Shown piece after piece: positions 11,500-21,935 of a stretch of 64,000 nt of DNA. Position numbers and translations under genes: made by a program. How positions within the stretch are numbered: the first letter of the stretch is position 1; each line of letters begins with the position of its first letter. The notes beneath the pieces are model-generated. The model saw nothing but the letters and a program-made list of their open reading frames with translations. It was not told the DNA's origin and made no database searches. The DNA comes from Neoceratodus forsteri (lineage: Eukaryota > Chordata > Ceratodontiformes > Ceratodontidae), in the NCBI GenBank assembly GCA_016271365.2, contig CM057454.1, positions 693,051,501 through 693,115,500 of the forward strand, in the 5' to 3' direction.

Positions 11500-13020
11500 A
11501 TGAATGTCTGTTTCAAAAAATAAATATTTTTGAAGCCTCAGTAATATTTTCTTTCTGTCGTGAAGTGTTTGTCCAAAAGCAGAAGAGCAGTGCAAGTATA
11601 CATGATAAACTGCATGTGCGCAGTCAGTGTTCTTTCCTGTGTGTGCCAACACTGTCCAGCTTTGTGCAAACATATATATGGTGTGACTTGCTGTAGTATG
11701 TAAAGAATAAAGATAAGAATATATAACGTATATTTTATTTGTACCATCATCAGCAGTGGAGTAAGTGATCTGATATTTTTTCAGAGGTCTCAGGCCACTG
11801 TGCATCTCTGTCACTCACAGTGTACACATGACTTTGTGGAGATGATAGTACAAAAAAATCATGCTTTTCAGCAAACCATACCCAACAGACATTAAATATT
11901 GCTGAGGCACCCAAAATATGTTATGGTGTACAACATTTTAAAGTCAGAGGCCCAGATATTCAAAAGGGTTGCTCCATGCGCAACAGGGTTGCGCATGCGC
12001 AAGTCCTACATTGCGCCATTCTGCAATATTCAGCAGGAGGCAGTTGCTCCACTGGCAACAGGTTGCGCAAAGAGCAATAATTATGGCCCCATTGCATGTC
12101 ACCTTTTGAATATCGGAAATTTGAGCATGGCGCAATGGTACTTGCGCCACACATAGGTTAATGCTCAACTCTGGCAGCTTGCAGTGGCGCAAGTTCCACT
12201 CGCCATCGCGCTAATCTGCAATGGCTGGGGATGATATTCAAAGGAGCTGCTCAACTAGCGCAACTCCTTTGAATATCACCCCGGCCACACCCCTGCACAA
12301 CTATTTTGAGCAGCGCAGGGGCTTGAGCCTCAGAATGGCGCAGTTTGAAAATCTGGGCCCGAATATATAACAGGTCCTGCAATCCACTGCCACCACCCTG
12401 TGCAACGAATGGCACCGTGTCATGTTATGGTATACACCAACTTGCTAAAAAACTGACACTGCCAGTCTAAACTAGAAAGACATCACTTATTCCGGAACAA
12501 AAAATGAAAAGAAGAACTGTGATAGCACAGTGTGTTGGCATCTGGCAGTGAGTGAACTGGACCTTATCTATTTTCTGATTTTATAGTGTCTGTATGCCAT
12601 CTGTCAAATATTTTGGGTGCCTCACCATCACCAATACTTCATGTCTGTTGGGTACGGTTTGTTGAAAAGCAGGATTTTTGGTTGCTATTTGATCTCCTAA
12701 AAGTCATGTGTGCAGTATGTGACTAAGGTGCACTCTGGCCAGAAACCTCTGAAAAAATATCAAATCACTTAGGCTGCTGATGATGATGGTACTAATAAAA
12801 TATACGTTATATATTCTTATCTTTATTCTTTATACCATGAATACTGCAACAAGTCAACATATATATTTTTGCAAGATGCTGGACAATGTCTGCAGTTCAC
12901 ACACAGGAAAGAACACTGACTGCACACATGCAGTTTAGCACACTATACTTGCAATGCTCAGTCCTGCTTTTCCACAACCACTCCACAACAGGAAGTAAAT
13001 ATTACTGAGGCACCGGAAAT
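11500..13020. repeat. Large inverted repeat, arms of about 420 bp
   Basis: The left arm (about 11,500-11,930) and right arm (about 12,600-13,020) are reverse complements with moderate divergence. Examples are ccatcatcagcagtgga against gctgctgatgatgatgg, atataacgtatattttattt against aaaatatacgttatatattc, gcaaaccatacccaacagac against gtctgttgggtacggtttg, and gctgaggcacccaaaatat against atattttgggtgcctcacc. The spacer is about 670 bp and holds a small DNA element. The arms contain no coding sequence. This could be a foldback element nested in hAT-A or an inversion duplication of hAT-A interior. Confidence 0.75.
11949..12359. mobile_element. Small non-autonomous DNA element in the inverted-repeat loop
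   Basis: Terminal inverted repeats: left ggcccagatattcaaa, right in reverse complement ggcccagattttcaaa. The interior is rich in the motif gcgcaac/gttgcgc and contains a second inverted block (gatattcaaaggagctgc against actcctttgaatatcacc near 12,231-12,281). Length is about 410 bp with no coding capacity. The termini resemble those of the larger foldback elements at 52,484, 55,569 and 62,801. I could not define the target duplication. Confidence 0.6.
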
Positions 13021-13079
13021 ACATCAGGGCACACATTATTAACTTGGATTATAACACAGTGGGTGGGGGGAGGTGTGTA

Positions 13080-13906
13080 GAAAAAAGCTAAGGTGGGATC
13101 CCCAAGTGGTCCAGCAGCAGATGGAGCATCAACACAGTCTGCAATTGGTGTTGCTCTATGTGCTGCAACTGCTGCTGGACAGCACTCACCCTCTCATTGT
13201 TCTCTTCTACTGTGGCCTACAGCACAGCAAGGTTGGCCTGAGTTACAGGCAGTGTGGAGTCCACTGGTGGTGGTACAGCTGGTGGCCATGGTGGGGGTGG
13301 TGCTAGTGGTGGAGCAGCTGCTTCTGTGGCCCTCCTTTTGCTGTGGCAACACACAGCAGCACCCTCTGCCACTACCACATAAGGGTCAGCAGGTGGAGAC
13401 CTAGCCCATTCTGTGGCAGCCTGCCACTCCACCTTGTGGTGATTAACCATGTGGGTGCACTGGCCCCCAGTCCCCAGGTGTGTCCCCTGGGGGTCACAGC
13501 ATACCTCAACACCACAAATGCAGCACCGTACCAGGCTACTGTTCCCCCGTGACACAGTCAAAGAACTCCCAAACTGGAGAGTTGCAGGGGGACCAGGCAT
13601 GGGAGGGCCAGATGCACTGGCAGCAGCCTGGTCCTGGTGATTCTCAAACTCCGGCACATCCTGCTGTGGAGGAGGTGCTGCTGGAGCTGCTGCTGCTGCT
13701 GGTGGTGATGGTGGAGGTGGTGGTGGTGGTGCTGCTACATCCGGGGGGGGAATCCACAATTTTCGACTGGACCAACAGCACCCGGCCACACCCCCCATGG
13801 GTGCGCACTCCTCTCCTGCCAACCATGCTGCCACGTGGTCCCACTGCACCCGGCACCATCCCAGACATTTGTTGATTTTCACCCTGTCCCTGGTCCATTT
13901 CAGCAA
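13080..13906 (-). pseudogene. BED-finger / coiled-coil companion gene of hAT-A
   Basis: The minus-strand frame 13,217-13,906 (229 codons) starts in low-complexity sequence: a proline/alanine run at residues 59-80, encoded by ggt/gct triplet repeats. It then holds a BED-type zinc finger at about residues 110-160, with CCIC (C128, C131), THLGTGGQCTHMVNHH (H152, H156 or H157) and KVEWQAATEW after it. The C-terminal part continues in another frame down to about 13,080 and ends in a Gln/Leu-rich helix (HQLQTVLMLHLLLDHLG), so a frameshift lies between. The finger and helix match those of the minus-strand gene at 15.3-16.0 kb. There is no catalytic region, so this is not a truncated transposase of the usual kind. 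The role may be DNA binding at the element's ends or regulation of the transposase (inference). It is convergent with the transposase. Confidence 0.65.
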
Positions 13907-14339
13907 CTTAAGTAATCAGACTTGACTGCCCTCTCTCTTTCCCTCTTACCGAGCAACAACAAGTCAACAGTTGACAATGACAACATGAAACACTCACACA
14001 CACAAAGGCACACACAGACAAACAAAAACTTATAAAAGTAAAAAACAAAGAAATCATAATCACAGAAACAAAAAAATAACTGCAAAAAGAGTACAAAAAC
14101 ACTAAATAACAATATAGCTTTGAAAACGGCTGGTGGGGGGGTTGTATGACCTCTGGATTCTCTGCTTCTCTTAACTACTACACAGACACACTGCCTCCTC
14201 TCTCGACCTCTGCAAAGAAGGAAGTGAAAGTATCTGCTTGTATGAGTCACTTCCTCCCTGCCTGGCTAAAGCAAGTGACTTACAGTACTGTAAGCCATGT
14301 GATGTGTGGGGGGCTGCTCATGTTGTTGTCACTTCACCT

Positions 14340-14491
14340 TACTTCACGTTAAGGCAGAATGACAACACAAAGTCATAATTACAATGCAAAATGAGCCTTT
14401 CACATTGGCCACTGTGCATAGCAGAATGACAACGTGAAGTGCCTACTTTGCATTCACTTCACCGGCAAAATTTAAATTTGCTGCATCTCTA
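14340..14491. promoter_or_regulatory. hAT-A right terminal and subterminal region
   Basis: It contains repeated acttcac/gtgaagt motifs (cttcaccttacttcacg at 14,331-14,348, acgtgaagtgcc near 14,430, cattcacttcaccgg near 14,452) and ends ttaaatttgctgcatctcta before the target duplication. A tandem pair of gcagaatgacaac blocks lies at 14,353 and 14,421. Expected role: transposase binding site at this end. Confidence 0.55.
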
Positions 14492-15130
14492 GTGCTGAGC
14501 TGTGGGCCCTGCCCTACCTTATCTTCAGTAAATACTAAGCAGAAGTATCTATTAAAGATAGATGCTTTTCCTTGGTCCTTCTCCACACACTCCCCCTTAT
14601 CCCATTTGATCTTAGCAATACCCCCCTCTGGACTTTCTCCTTTCACTAATGTATTTATAGAAAGTCTTGTCCCCTTCTTTTACTGTTTGTGCTAGTGTTT
14701 CCTCAATTTGAGACTTTGCCTGCCTTACTGCCTTCCCTGCTTCCCTTAGGGAAGTTTGGTATGCCTCCCTATCTTCGTCCCGCTGCATTCCCTTATATTT
14801 CCTGAAGGCCAGCCTTTTGGCTCTGAGCTTTCTGCTACTGTTTTTTGAGAACCAAAGTGGTTTCCTCCTTCTTTTGCTCTTGCTTTTCTCTCTAACACAA
14901 TGGGATGTTGCTTCAAGTATTGCATCCTTAATGCTTGCTGCCTTTGACTGTACCCCCTCACCTGTATTTCTTCTTGCCAGGGCTAGCTTAACTCTGTTGG
15001 CCATCTTATCGAAATCGCTCCTCTGAAGTCCCATATTTTTGCCTTGGAATGGGATGATTTAGCTCTAGTGGCCAAATTCAACCATACCATGTGATGATCA
15101 TTGGCCCCAGGTGACCTTCTGCCAGAGATT
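14492..15130 (-). mobile_element. CR1 LINE copy 1, 5' part (endonuclease end and linker)
   Basis: Minus-strand frames 14,443-14,646 and 14,612-15,034 encode the CR1 segment between endonuclease and reverse transcriptase. The motifs are KSKRRRKPLWFS, EDREAYQTSLREAGKAVRQA, FYKYISERR, and FCLVFTEDKVGQGPQL leading into the hAT insertion point. Above 15,034 the frame shifts and the end of the endonuclease is seen (NDHHMVWLNLATRAKSSH, with the SDH-type motif as NDHH). The copy is 5'-truncated at about 15,130, where it meets the hAT-B remnant. Confidence 0.85.
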
Positions 15131-16608
15131 AGTAACTAGGATTAGGAATAGAAGGAAGGGAAGGACAGCAATTTTTTATGTTACTTTCTTTAAAATGATT
15201 TCAGGTAGTGTTTTTATAATTTTCTTTGGGGGAAAACAAGGTTAGAACTGAGAAAGAAAGACAGAACACTAAATGAAAATTATACCGCAAAACTCTAAGA
15301 TTATAGGTTGTGGTGAGACAGGAGAAGTTGGAGCATGGACATAATCTGCAATTGGTGACCCTCCGTATGCTCCAACCACTCCTCAAGGTTCTCCACCCTG
15401 TTGGTAAGGTGGTCTACCACACTCGACATGACACCCAAATCAGCCTGAGTGCTAAGCTTTGTTGCAGGGTTTCCTCCAGAGTCATCACATGCAGGTGCAG
15501 GTTGTGGAGCAGCCACTTGCTCCCTGGTCCTTCTACACTTTGCACCCCATGCAAGTGGAGGCCGTGCTGCCACATGTTGCCCAGCAGGTGCATTCCCTCC
15601 ATGTTCTGCCACCTTGGCCTCCCACTCCACATGGTGGTGGTTAGCGAGGTGAGTGTGCTACGTACCTGTCCCTGATGACTACCCCTGGGCCCATGCCACA
15701 CAAGCACATCACATATCTTACACTTCACAACACTGAGGTCACTGGGCAGTGAAGTGAAGAACTCCCACACAACAGAGCTGCAGGGAGGACTGGGCACAGG
15801 TGGGGGGCCCCAGAAGTTATGGTTACGGCCTGCTGCTGGTACATGATTGGGGAGACAACTTGCTGCTGCTGTGGCTCCTGCATGACTTCTGGCTCCTGCT
15901 GCTGCTGCTGCTGATCCACAGGGGCGATGGCAGGCCACTGGCGGGGGTGCTTGCATCGCACCAGTGCCTCCTCTTTCAGGGAGGGGAGCACTACTAGCAG
16001 CACTAAATACAGTGCTGTAATCAATACGTGGGATGCCATCACTCATACATGGCCCCACACACTGTCCTCTGTGTGCCCCTGGGGAAACAAACCAACCTCT
16101 CTCCATCTTACACACACACAAAATAAAAATCACTATTTTGATCAACTACTGATACAAAAATAAGATGTAAACTAAGGAATCAGGACATGGAATAAGGAAT
16201 CAAATTCAAAAGGGGCACAACTAAAAGCAACAAATAGGCAACTAAACTACCAAAAAAAGCTCTAAATTTGAGGAAGTGTTCAAGATATAACTTTCTTTCT
16301 CTCTCTGCTACAGACAAAAGCTCCTTCACCAAGTATAGGCAAGGTAAAATTGAAACTATATTACTACCTGGCTGATTAACTTCATGCCTGCAGCATGTGA
16401 CCTGCAGACTGTGAGTCTGTGACTCATGATCTGTGGCCTGTTTCATTATCACTCCCTTCACCTTTGTGTAAAAATAAGGTGAAGTCAATGCGAAGTTGTC
16501 AATGTGAAGTCACTCATTATGATGAAGACTTCACGTAGCCATACTAGGATGTGAAGTGGTCACTTCGCCTGCACTTCGCTAAGGGATTTAAATTTCACTG
16601 TGTCTCTA
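15131..16608. mobile_element. hAT-B: right-end remnant of a second hAT copy
   Basis: The right end (16,608) reads in reverse complement tagagacacagtgaaattta, similar to hAT-A's right end, and its subterminal region has the same gtgaagt/acttcac motifs (16,480-16,560). It carries the same BED-finger companion gene at a similar distance from the end as in hAT-A. The left part, including any transposase, is missing. The 8 bases after the terminus are gtcccttg, but no matching left copy was found. Confidence 0.7.
15301..16042 (-). pseudogene. BED-finger / coiled-coil companion gene of hAT-B
   Basis: Three minus-strand frames add up to one broken gene. Frame 15,725-16,042 starts MMASHVLI and has a Gln-rich stretch (QQQQQQEPEVMQEPQQQQ). 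Frame 15,414-16,145 holds the first half of a BED finger: VVWEFFTSLPSDLSVVKCKIC with C142 and C145 in that frame, then GPRGSHQGQ. Frame 15,301-15,630 starts MEWEAKVAEHGG, just after the finger, and ends in a coiled-coil-like helix (VVDHLTNRVENLEEWLEH, then HQLQIMSMLQLLL). The order BED, VEW linker and HQLQ helix is the same as in hAT-A. At least two frameshifts have killed the copy. The companion appears to be a stable part of this hAT family. Confidence 0.65.
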
Positions 16609-17150
16609 GTCCCTTGTTTAGTTATAATAATCCTCTAAGCCCTTATCTGCCAAGAAATGTGTCCAATCTATTCTTATACTCAGAAAAATTCCTGCTATTT
16701 AATACTTCAGAAGGCAAATTATTCCAAATGTCTACTGTCCTTTTTGTATAATAAATCTTATGCTTGTTTGTTTTAAAATTGATTGGCCTAATTTATTCTT
16801 CATGTCCCCTTACATTTTGTTCCATTCTAAAATTTAAATTTAATCCTTCCATTAGATCCTCCTTGTTAATGATTTTATACATCATCATCACATTCCTCCA
16901 ATACTCCTGTTGTGCAGAGTATTTAGTCTGGGGAGTTTCAAATGTTCCTCATAAGTCTTATGTTCCAAACACTTTCTTGTTGCCTTCTTCTAAATAATTT
17001 CAACTTTCATCCTATCAGTAATATATGTAAAGCTCCCCAAAACTTTGAGCAGTAATCTATGATAGGTACATACTGTATGAAGGTACTGCATTATAATGGT
17101 ATGCAGCTATATACCAATGTTGAGTCATCTACATTATGGGACTTTATTTA
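16609..17150 (-). mobile_element. CR1-superfamily LINE 3' end
   Basis: Read on the minus strand, the stretch 16,615-16,770 encodes a typical LINE C-terminus: RTVDIWNNLPSEVLNS, then a short linker and KNRLDTFLADKGL before a stop. Sequence above 16,800 continues with decayed reverse transcriptase C-terminal sequence. It adjoins the right end of hAT-B, which probably inserted into it. The family is close to, but not the same as, the CR1 copies around it. Confidence 0.65.
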
Positions 17151-17351
17151 TTTTTGCATTTTTTTAAAATAATCCATACATTGTCTACACACTAATGTTA
17201 CAGCCAAGGATGCTTCTTACATTCTGTGACCTTGATTTTTTTTTTTGTACCACTGTATTCATTTTTAGGAAATCACTTGCAGCCTGGCATGTGCTCTGTT
17301 TTGTTAGGTTAGCAATGGGTTAACCATATCAAGTGCAAAATGCTGTCTGTC

Positions 17352-17362
17352 CCCCCCCACTT

Positions 17363-17407
<45 letters not shown>

Positions 17408-17432
17408 CCTCTCTCTCTTTCTCTCTCTTACT
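17352..17432. repeat. (CT)n microsatellite
   Basis: An 80-bp run of ct dinucleotides with a few ccct and ttct interruptions, preceded by a c-run. The overlapping small frame that codes Ser-Leu repeats is an artefact. Confidence 0.95.
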
Positions 17433-17439
17433 CTCTCCA

Positions 17440-18630
17440 CTCAGACCTGCTATATAACACAGGAATCACCCCTTATCGCTCACTCCAGGAAATGACCATA
17501 CACGCAAGAAAACATTGAGCTTCGCATCACAAGGCAAAGTAAAGGAATTGAAAAAAAAATTTCACTGAACTAGTTGTTTTATTGGGTCTTTGATTGTAGT
17601 CCCTTCTGCTTTGAGCCTCATTGACTTCTGTGGTCAATTTGGGAATGTCAGTGATGAGGGGGTGGTGCTTTCACTGACAAGCAGCATGGCACAAAAGAAA
17701 CAGAGATTCTTAAACACAAGGTCCTCAGCCTAGAAAAGCTGTGAAGGGATTATCTGACTATAAAGGAGGTACAGATCAACACAAATCCCATATAATCAGA
17801 TATGTGCAAGGAGCTAGATTCAATGCATGCAGCCTACCGCACAATGTCTTAGCAGCTACCTTTGAATGAAAAAAAACTGAATAGAATGTCACTATTAGAT
17901 CAATCCTGAAAGGGTTAACATAAAAGCAGATAGGACTTGCAGACTCTCTCACACACACATACACACACATGCATACACACTCATGAAAGATAGAAAACCA
18001 AAGATAGAAAACCAAAGAATGCAAAATGCCAGCAGACAGAGGTAAAGTACACACACACAAAAAAGGTTAATACCCTGACAGTGACCATTTGTAGGCTCAG
18101 GAGTTCAAGTCTGGAGCAATGAAATAATGTGGCTACTGCAGTGGTGGGGTGGAGAAGGGGTTGGGGAGGGTCAGACAATGGACCAGCACTGTGGAGATGA
18201 GGCAGTGAGTTGTGAGTCATGTCCAGCCAAAGCATTCAGTGGCTAGAGACCCTCTTGATATCCGATCATATGCTTCCACAGTCCTTTCCATCTCTCCTAG
18301 TCATAGCAATACATCAGCATGATGACATCACCATGCAGCTGTAAAAATGAAACATTGTATGCACATGGCACATCCCATTTCCTAGACCACCCCATGGGCA
18401 TTTACCATGCCACATCTCCTGACACGGACTACCCCAAACTTCCTACCCACCTAAATATCAAAAATTTTTTTTTTTTAATGAACCATCCTATACTTTTATA
18501 CTGTGCTTTCTGTCTTCTGTTGGCTACACCACATTACTTGCATGTTATGCTTCATAAACAATACAACAGAAAAAATGTGGAGTTGCAGCCAGGTAACATG
18601 CAATTGCTCTTGTATAAGAGATGAGCATAT
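17440..18630. other. Gene-free stretch
   Basis: No protein family or transposon end was recognised. It contains an imperfect ca-rich run at 17,947-17,985, a short direct repeat (agatagaaaaccaaag twice at 17,988-18,017) and a t-run at 18,465-18,477. Confidence 0.5.
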
Positions 18631-18841
18631 CATATCAAATCAAATCAACCTTTATTTATAAAAAGCGCCTTTCTAAAACCAAGGCGCCTGTACATAACAT
18701 AATAAAATAAATAAATAAATAAATAATTAAAAACCATGTATCAATTAAAATTCATCACAGCGACATTTAAAAATCATTATATGCTAGGCTAAAAAGAAAT
18801 GTTTTTAACGCTACTTTAAAGCTTTGGACGGTCGGGCAATC

Positions 18842-20647
18842 TCACACCTGATGAGGTAGAGAATTCCACAGGGTTGGGACCATAAAACTAAAGGACCTGG
18901 CCCCAGATGTCTTTAAATGAACCCTGGGAATCTCTAGCAATCCCTCGTCAGTGGATTGGAGAGGGCGGGAGGGACAGTAGGGATGAAGGAGATCTTTCAG
19001 ATAACCAGGTCCCTGATCGTGTAGGGCCTTATAGATCAGCAAACTGACCTTGAAGGTGATCTGCCAGCATATTGGCAGCCAGTGCAGTCCATGGAGCACA
19101 GGCGTTATATGACTGGTCCTAGATGAACCAGTCAATAGCCTGGCTGCCGCATTCTGTACTAGGTGCAAGTGGCAGATGTCAACCCCCTGTAACCCCAGGT
19201 AAAGGACATTGCAGTAGTCAAGGCGGGAGGTAAAGAAGGCGTGGACCAAAGTTGGAAGATCATCGGAAGGAACCAGGTGCTTCACCCGGGCGATATTCCT
19301 CAGATGATAAAAAGAGGCTTTGACAACTGTCGACACCTGAGATGTCAGTGTCAAACAGTCATCAAACACAACGCTCAGGTTCCTCACCTGGTCTGAGGTA
19401 GTTAGCTGAACACCCCCAAGCCATAAACCTGAAGGTAATCCAGCCAACAAACCCACCTCTCGGCAATCTGGGTCCACAACCAACACCTCAGTTTTTTCTG
19501 GGTTCAACCGCAGCTAACTCACATTCATCCAATACTAGATTTCGGCGAGACAGTTGTTAAAGACCGAAATGGCAGCATCTTGGCCGGGGACAAAGGACAT
19601 GTACAGCTGAGTATCATCTGCATAGCAGTGAAAACTCAAGCTGTACCACCTAATTATCGCTCTCAACGGCAGCATATACAATGCAAACAACATGGGCACC
19701 AAAATGGAGCCCTGCAGCACCCCACAGGATAGGGGGACTGATGCTGAGGTAAAAATCCCAGACACCACTCTCTGAGTCCTACCCTTGAGAAAAGATTGAA
19801 ACCAACTGAAGACTGTACCAGACAGCCCACAGATAAACCGCAGGCACTCCAATAGCACACCATGGTCCACAGTGTCAAATGCTGCAGAGAGATCAAGAAG
19901 GATCAAGATGGAACAGGTCCTTCGATCTCTCACTATTAGGAGGTCATTTAGTACCCAGACAAGAGCTGTCTCGGTACTACGTCTCTTCCTAAATCTGGAC
20001 TGGAGAGAGTCATAGACATTGTGGCTGGTAAAATGATCATCCAGCTGCGACGCGACCACCTTCTCAATAACCTTACCCACAAAGGGCAGGTTAGAGACAG
20101 GCCTGTAGTTAGCCAGACAATCCATGTGTAAGGAGAACTTCTTAAGAAGGGGCCGAACCACAGCCTCCTTCAGAGGATCAGGAAAGATCACCCTCTCCAA
20201 AGACCTTCAGACTATCTTGGCAAGGATCGGTCCTATTTTATCCACACAGCCCACTCGGAGACATGTGGGGCCTGGGTCCAAACTACAGTTGGTCGGACGC
20301 AATGGCTGGATGATCATCACAATGTCACTGACTGTGGGAAGGCTGAAGTCAAACCACACAAAATGGGTGTCCGACATCTCCTGCCGACCACCACAACTCC
20401 CATTAGGGAGGGACAAGCGGATACTAGACCTGATTGTGGCAACCTTATCTGCAAAGATTTGAGCAAACTCCTCACACCATTCTTGAGAAAAAGCCCTTCC
20501 AGGCTGAGGACAGATTGGATTGCACAATCTGTCCACAGTCCGGAAAAGCTGAGCTGGTTGATTCTGTGCAGCAGCAATCTCTCTGGACAGGAATACTGCC
20601 TTCTTACGAGTGTTTGCTGATTGATAGACCACATAATGGTCCGTCAA
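18842..20647 (-). pseudogene. L2 reverse transcriptase (ORF2 middle and C-terminus)
   Basis: Three minus-strand frames cover the protein: 20,207-20,647 (linker before the RT), 19,535-20,200 and 18,842-19,507. In the second are [38 protein letters not shown], a [16 protein letters not shown] block (normally GSILGPLLF) and the catalytic [12 protein letters not shown]. The third holds MNPEKTEVLVV, LVHAFFTSRLDYCNVLY, VQNAAARLLTG and a C-terminal FMVPTLWNSLP. This matches L2-clade reverse transcriptase, which primes cDNA synthesis at a nicked target. YADD is intact. The breaks at about 19,510-19,535 and 20,200-20,207 are single in-frame stops or small shifts. Confidence 0.9.
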
Positions 20648-20698
20648 GCTAAGTTTGTCACAATCAAGGCCCGACTTCCACTAGTGCCTCTCTAGCCT

Positions 20699-21187
20699 TC
20701 ATCCAACTCTCAACTCCCTCAAAGTCTCATCAAACCAAAGAGACCTGGGGCGAAGAGTGAGGGGACAAACATGAACAGGAGCAATGGAATCCAAAGTCCC
20801 TATCACCACCTTATTATAGGTGAGTACCAGGTCCCCTGGATCCATGCATTCACTCAGTAAACCCGATAGGTCCAGTACCGCCATCAAGCCATCTGGAGAA
20901 ACACCCTTCAAAGGGCGGTACCAGACCATCTCCGTAGGGGCTGGCCTACTAGGGGTAGCCTCGAAACTGAACCCAATGGTATGATGGTCAGACCACCCGA
21001 CTGGTTCCACCACCAAATCTGATATCTCCATCCCCAGTAGGAACATCAAGTCCAATGAATGACCACCAACATGGGTCAAGGAGGAAATAACCTGTGTGAA
21101 GCCCAGTGAAATCATTAACTGGAGGAAGTCCTGACCAAAATGCGAGAGTTCATCGTCAAGCCATGCATTGAAATCCCCCAGAACCAA
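20699..21187 (-). pseudogene. L2 apurinic-type endonuclease, C-terminal half
   Basis: The 162-codon minus-strand frame starts MVLGDFNAWLDD, the GDFN motif of APE-type LINE endonucleases, and later has HSLDLMFLL and the catalytic GWSDHHTIGF. These residues place it as the second half of the endonuclease that nicks the target DNA. The N-terminal half (first catalytic Asn and Glu) would lie above 21,187 but is lost in decayed sequence or 5' truncation near 21,340. Confidence 0.85.
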
Positions 21188-21340
21188 CCATCTGGGAGAT
21201 CCCCATGTCAGGTCAACAATGAAGTCTGCGACTTCTCACAGGAAAACATTCCCATCACCTGGAGGTCAGTAGACGAGAAGTATCCTGCACCCCACACCCT
21301 CGCCCATAATACATTCAAAGGAGTTGGTCCTAGATGAACC

Positions 21341-21689
21341 ATACCTGTCCTACCATGCTTTGTTCACTCCAAGTGCTTACTATTAAGATTCACTACTCTA
21401 CATTGGAAATAAAACAAGTCAAATAAATAAAAAAAAGCTTTCACAACTTTCCATCTTCTTCATAATTATCCACATCTGTGTGAAGTACAAAGATCACATC
21501 AGGGTTACTTTCCCCAAGATTTTCACAAAACGTAATGTGTAAACAATTTTTAGTACAATACTCACTCTTTCCCACAATAGCATAGAAACCTACAGAAATT
21601 ACTTAATAATCCACAAGTAAAATCTGTATGCTTACTATTGTTTCATTTCTTTATTAATAATGTTCATTTTAATAGAAATATACAGAAGA
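21341..21689. other. Unrecognised AT-rich stretch
   Basis: No coding sequence or repeat end recognised between the L2 5' truncation and the CR1-like tail. Confidence 0.4.
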
Positions 21690-21751
21690 AAAGTATGGTA
21701 GATTTTGCCAGCAGAAAAAGGCCTCATGGCACATCTAGTGTGCCTAGCCCT
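21690..21751 (-). mobile_element. CR1-like LINE 3' tail, left of the provirus (continues at 30,825)
   Basis: The block gatttgccagcagaaaaag, then gcctcatggcacatctagtg and gcctagccct, is a diverged version of the CR1 3' tail (agaatttgacggcagataag, then gcccatctagtctgccc). It ends at the provirus with CCCT and continues after the second CCCT at 30,825 (acctagctaatgttg), showing the provirus inserted here. Confidence 0.65.
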
Positions 21752-21848
21752 TGTGATCGCAAATTCTCTCACTGTAAGTATTACCTGAGCAACCGCTCCC
21801 GTCGTCACGGGGCCAAAACCACACCACTGGGTTTTGTCTTAACATCGC

Positions 21849-21854
21849 TTTATT
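21849..21854 (-). terminator. LTR polyadenylation signal (5' LTR copy at 30,186-30,191)
   Basis: aataaa on the minus strand, downstream of the TATA box and followed by the U5-like sequence. It is the only canonical signal in that part of the LTR and would define the end of R in the 3' LTR. Confidence 0.75.
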
Positions 21855-21924
21855 TGATCAAATCTTTCACATGCATGCGGGAGTTCTGCAAAGGAGGAAG
21901 CTCCCTGATTACAATTTACAGCAG

Positions 21925-21935
21925 CTTTTTATAAG
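21925..21935 (-). promoter_or_regulatory. LTR TATA box (3' LTR copy; 5' LTR copy near 30,262-30,272)
   Basis: On the minus strand the LTR reads cttataaaaag, a good TATA box, about 80 bases upstream of the polyadenylation signal. In the 5' LTR it would drive transcription of the provirus. The distance to the signal fits a short R region. Confidence 0.75.

Larger units (their letters stand above)
4186..14491 (+). mobile_element. hAT-A: 10.3-kb BED-finger hAT transposon inserted in CR1
   Basis: The termini are imperfect inverted repeats: left tagtggtgggcaaatt, right (reverse complement) tagagatgcagcaaattt. They are flanked by the 8-bp duplication gtgctgag. Contents from left to right: subterminal region with gaagtg/cttcac motifs; a ZBED-like transposase pseudogene (5,344-8,576, plus); an acidic small frame; a duplicated segment with a 65-bp minisatellite (8,843-10,590); a large inverted repeat with a small DNA element in its loop (11,500-13,020); a BED-finger companion gene on the minus strand (13,080-13,906); and the right subterminal region. 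hAT elements are usually 2.5-5 kb, so this one is swollen by internal growth and secondary insertions. The insertion lies inside a CR1 that is itself next to a second hAT remnant. Confidence 0.85.
18635..21340 (-). mobile_element. L2-clade LINE copy 1
   Basis: A minus-strand element of about 2.7 kb. The 3' end (about 18,635-18,700) has a tcaaatcaaatcaa tail and the hairpin-like block aaaagcgcctttctaaaacc then aaggcgcc, typical of L2 tails. Upstream come the reverse transcriptase frames and a partial endonuclease. It is 5'-truncated at about 21,340 inside the endonuclease. It is fairly well preserved, with few frame breaks. Confidence 0.9.

Noticed and set aside
13480..13875. Plus-strand frame of 131 codons with Leu/Val runs
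   Set aside because: It is the antisense of the proline/alanine low-complexity part and BED finger of the minus-strand companion gene; the runs come from ggt/gct triplet repeats.
15131..16608. Complete hAT-B element
   Set aside because: Only a right terminus and the companion gene were found; no left terminus or gtcccttg partner, so it is called a remnant.
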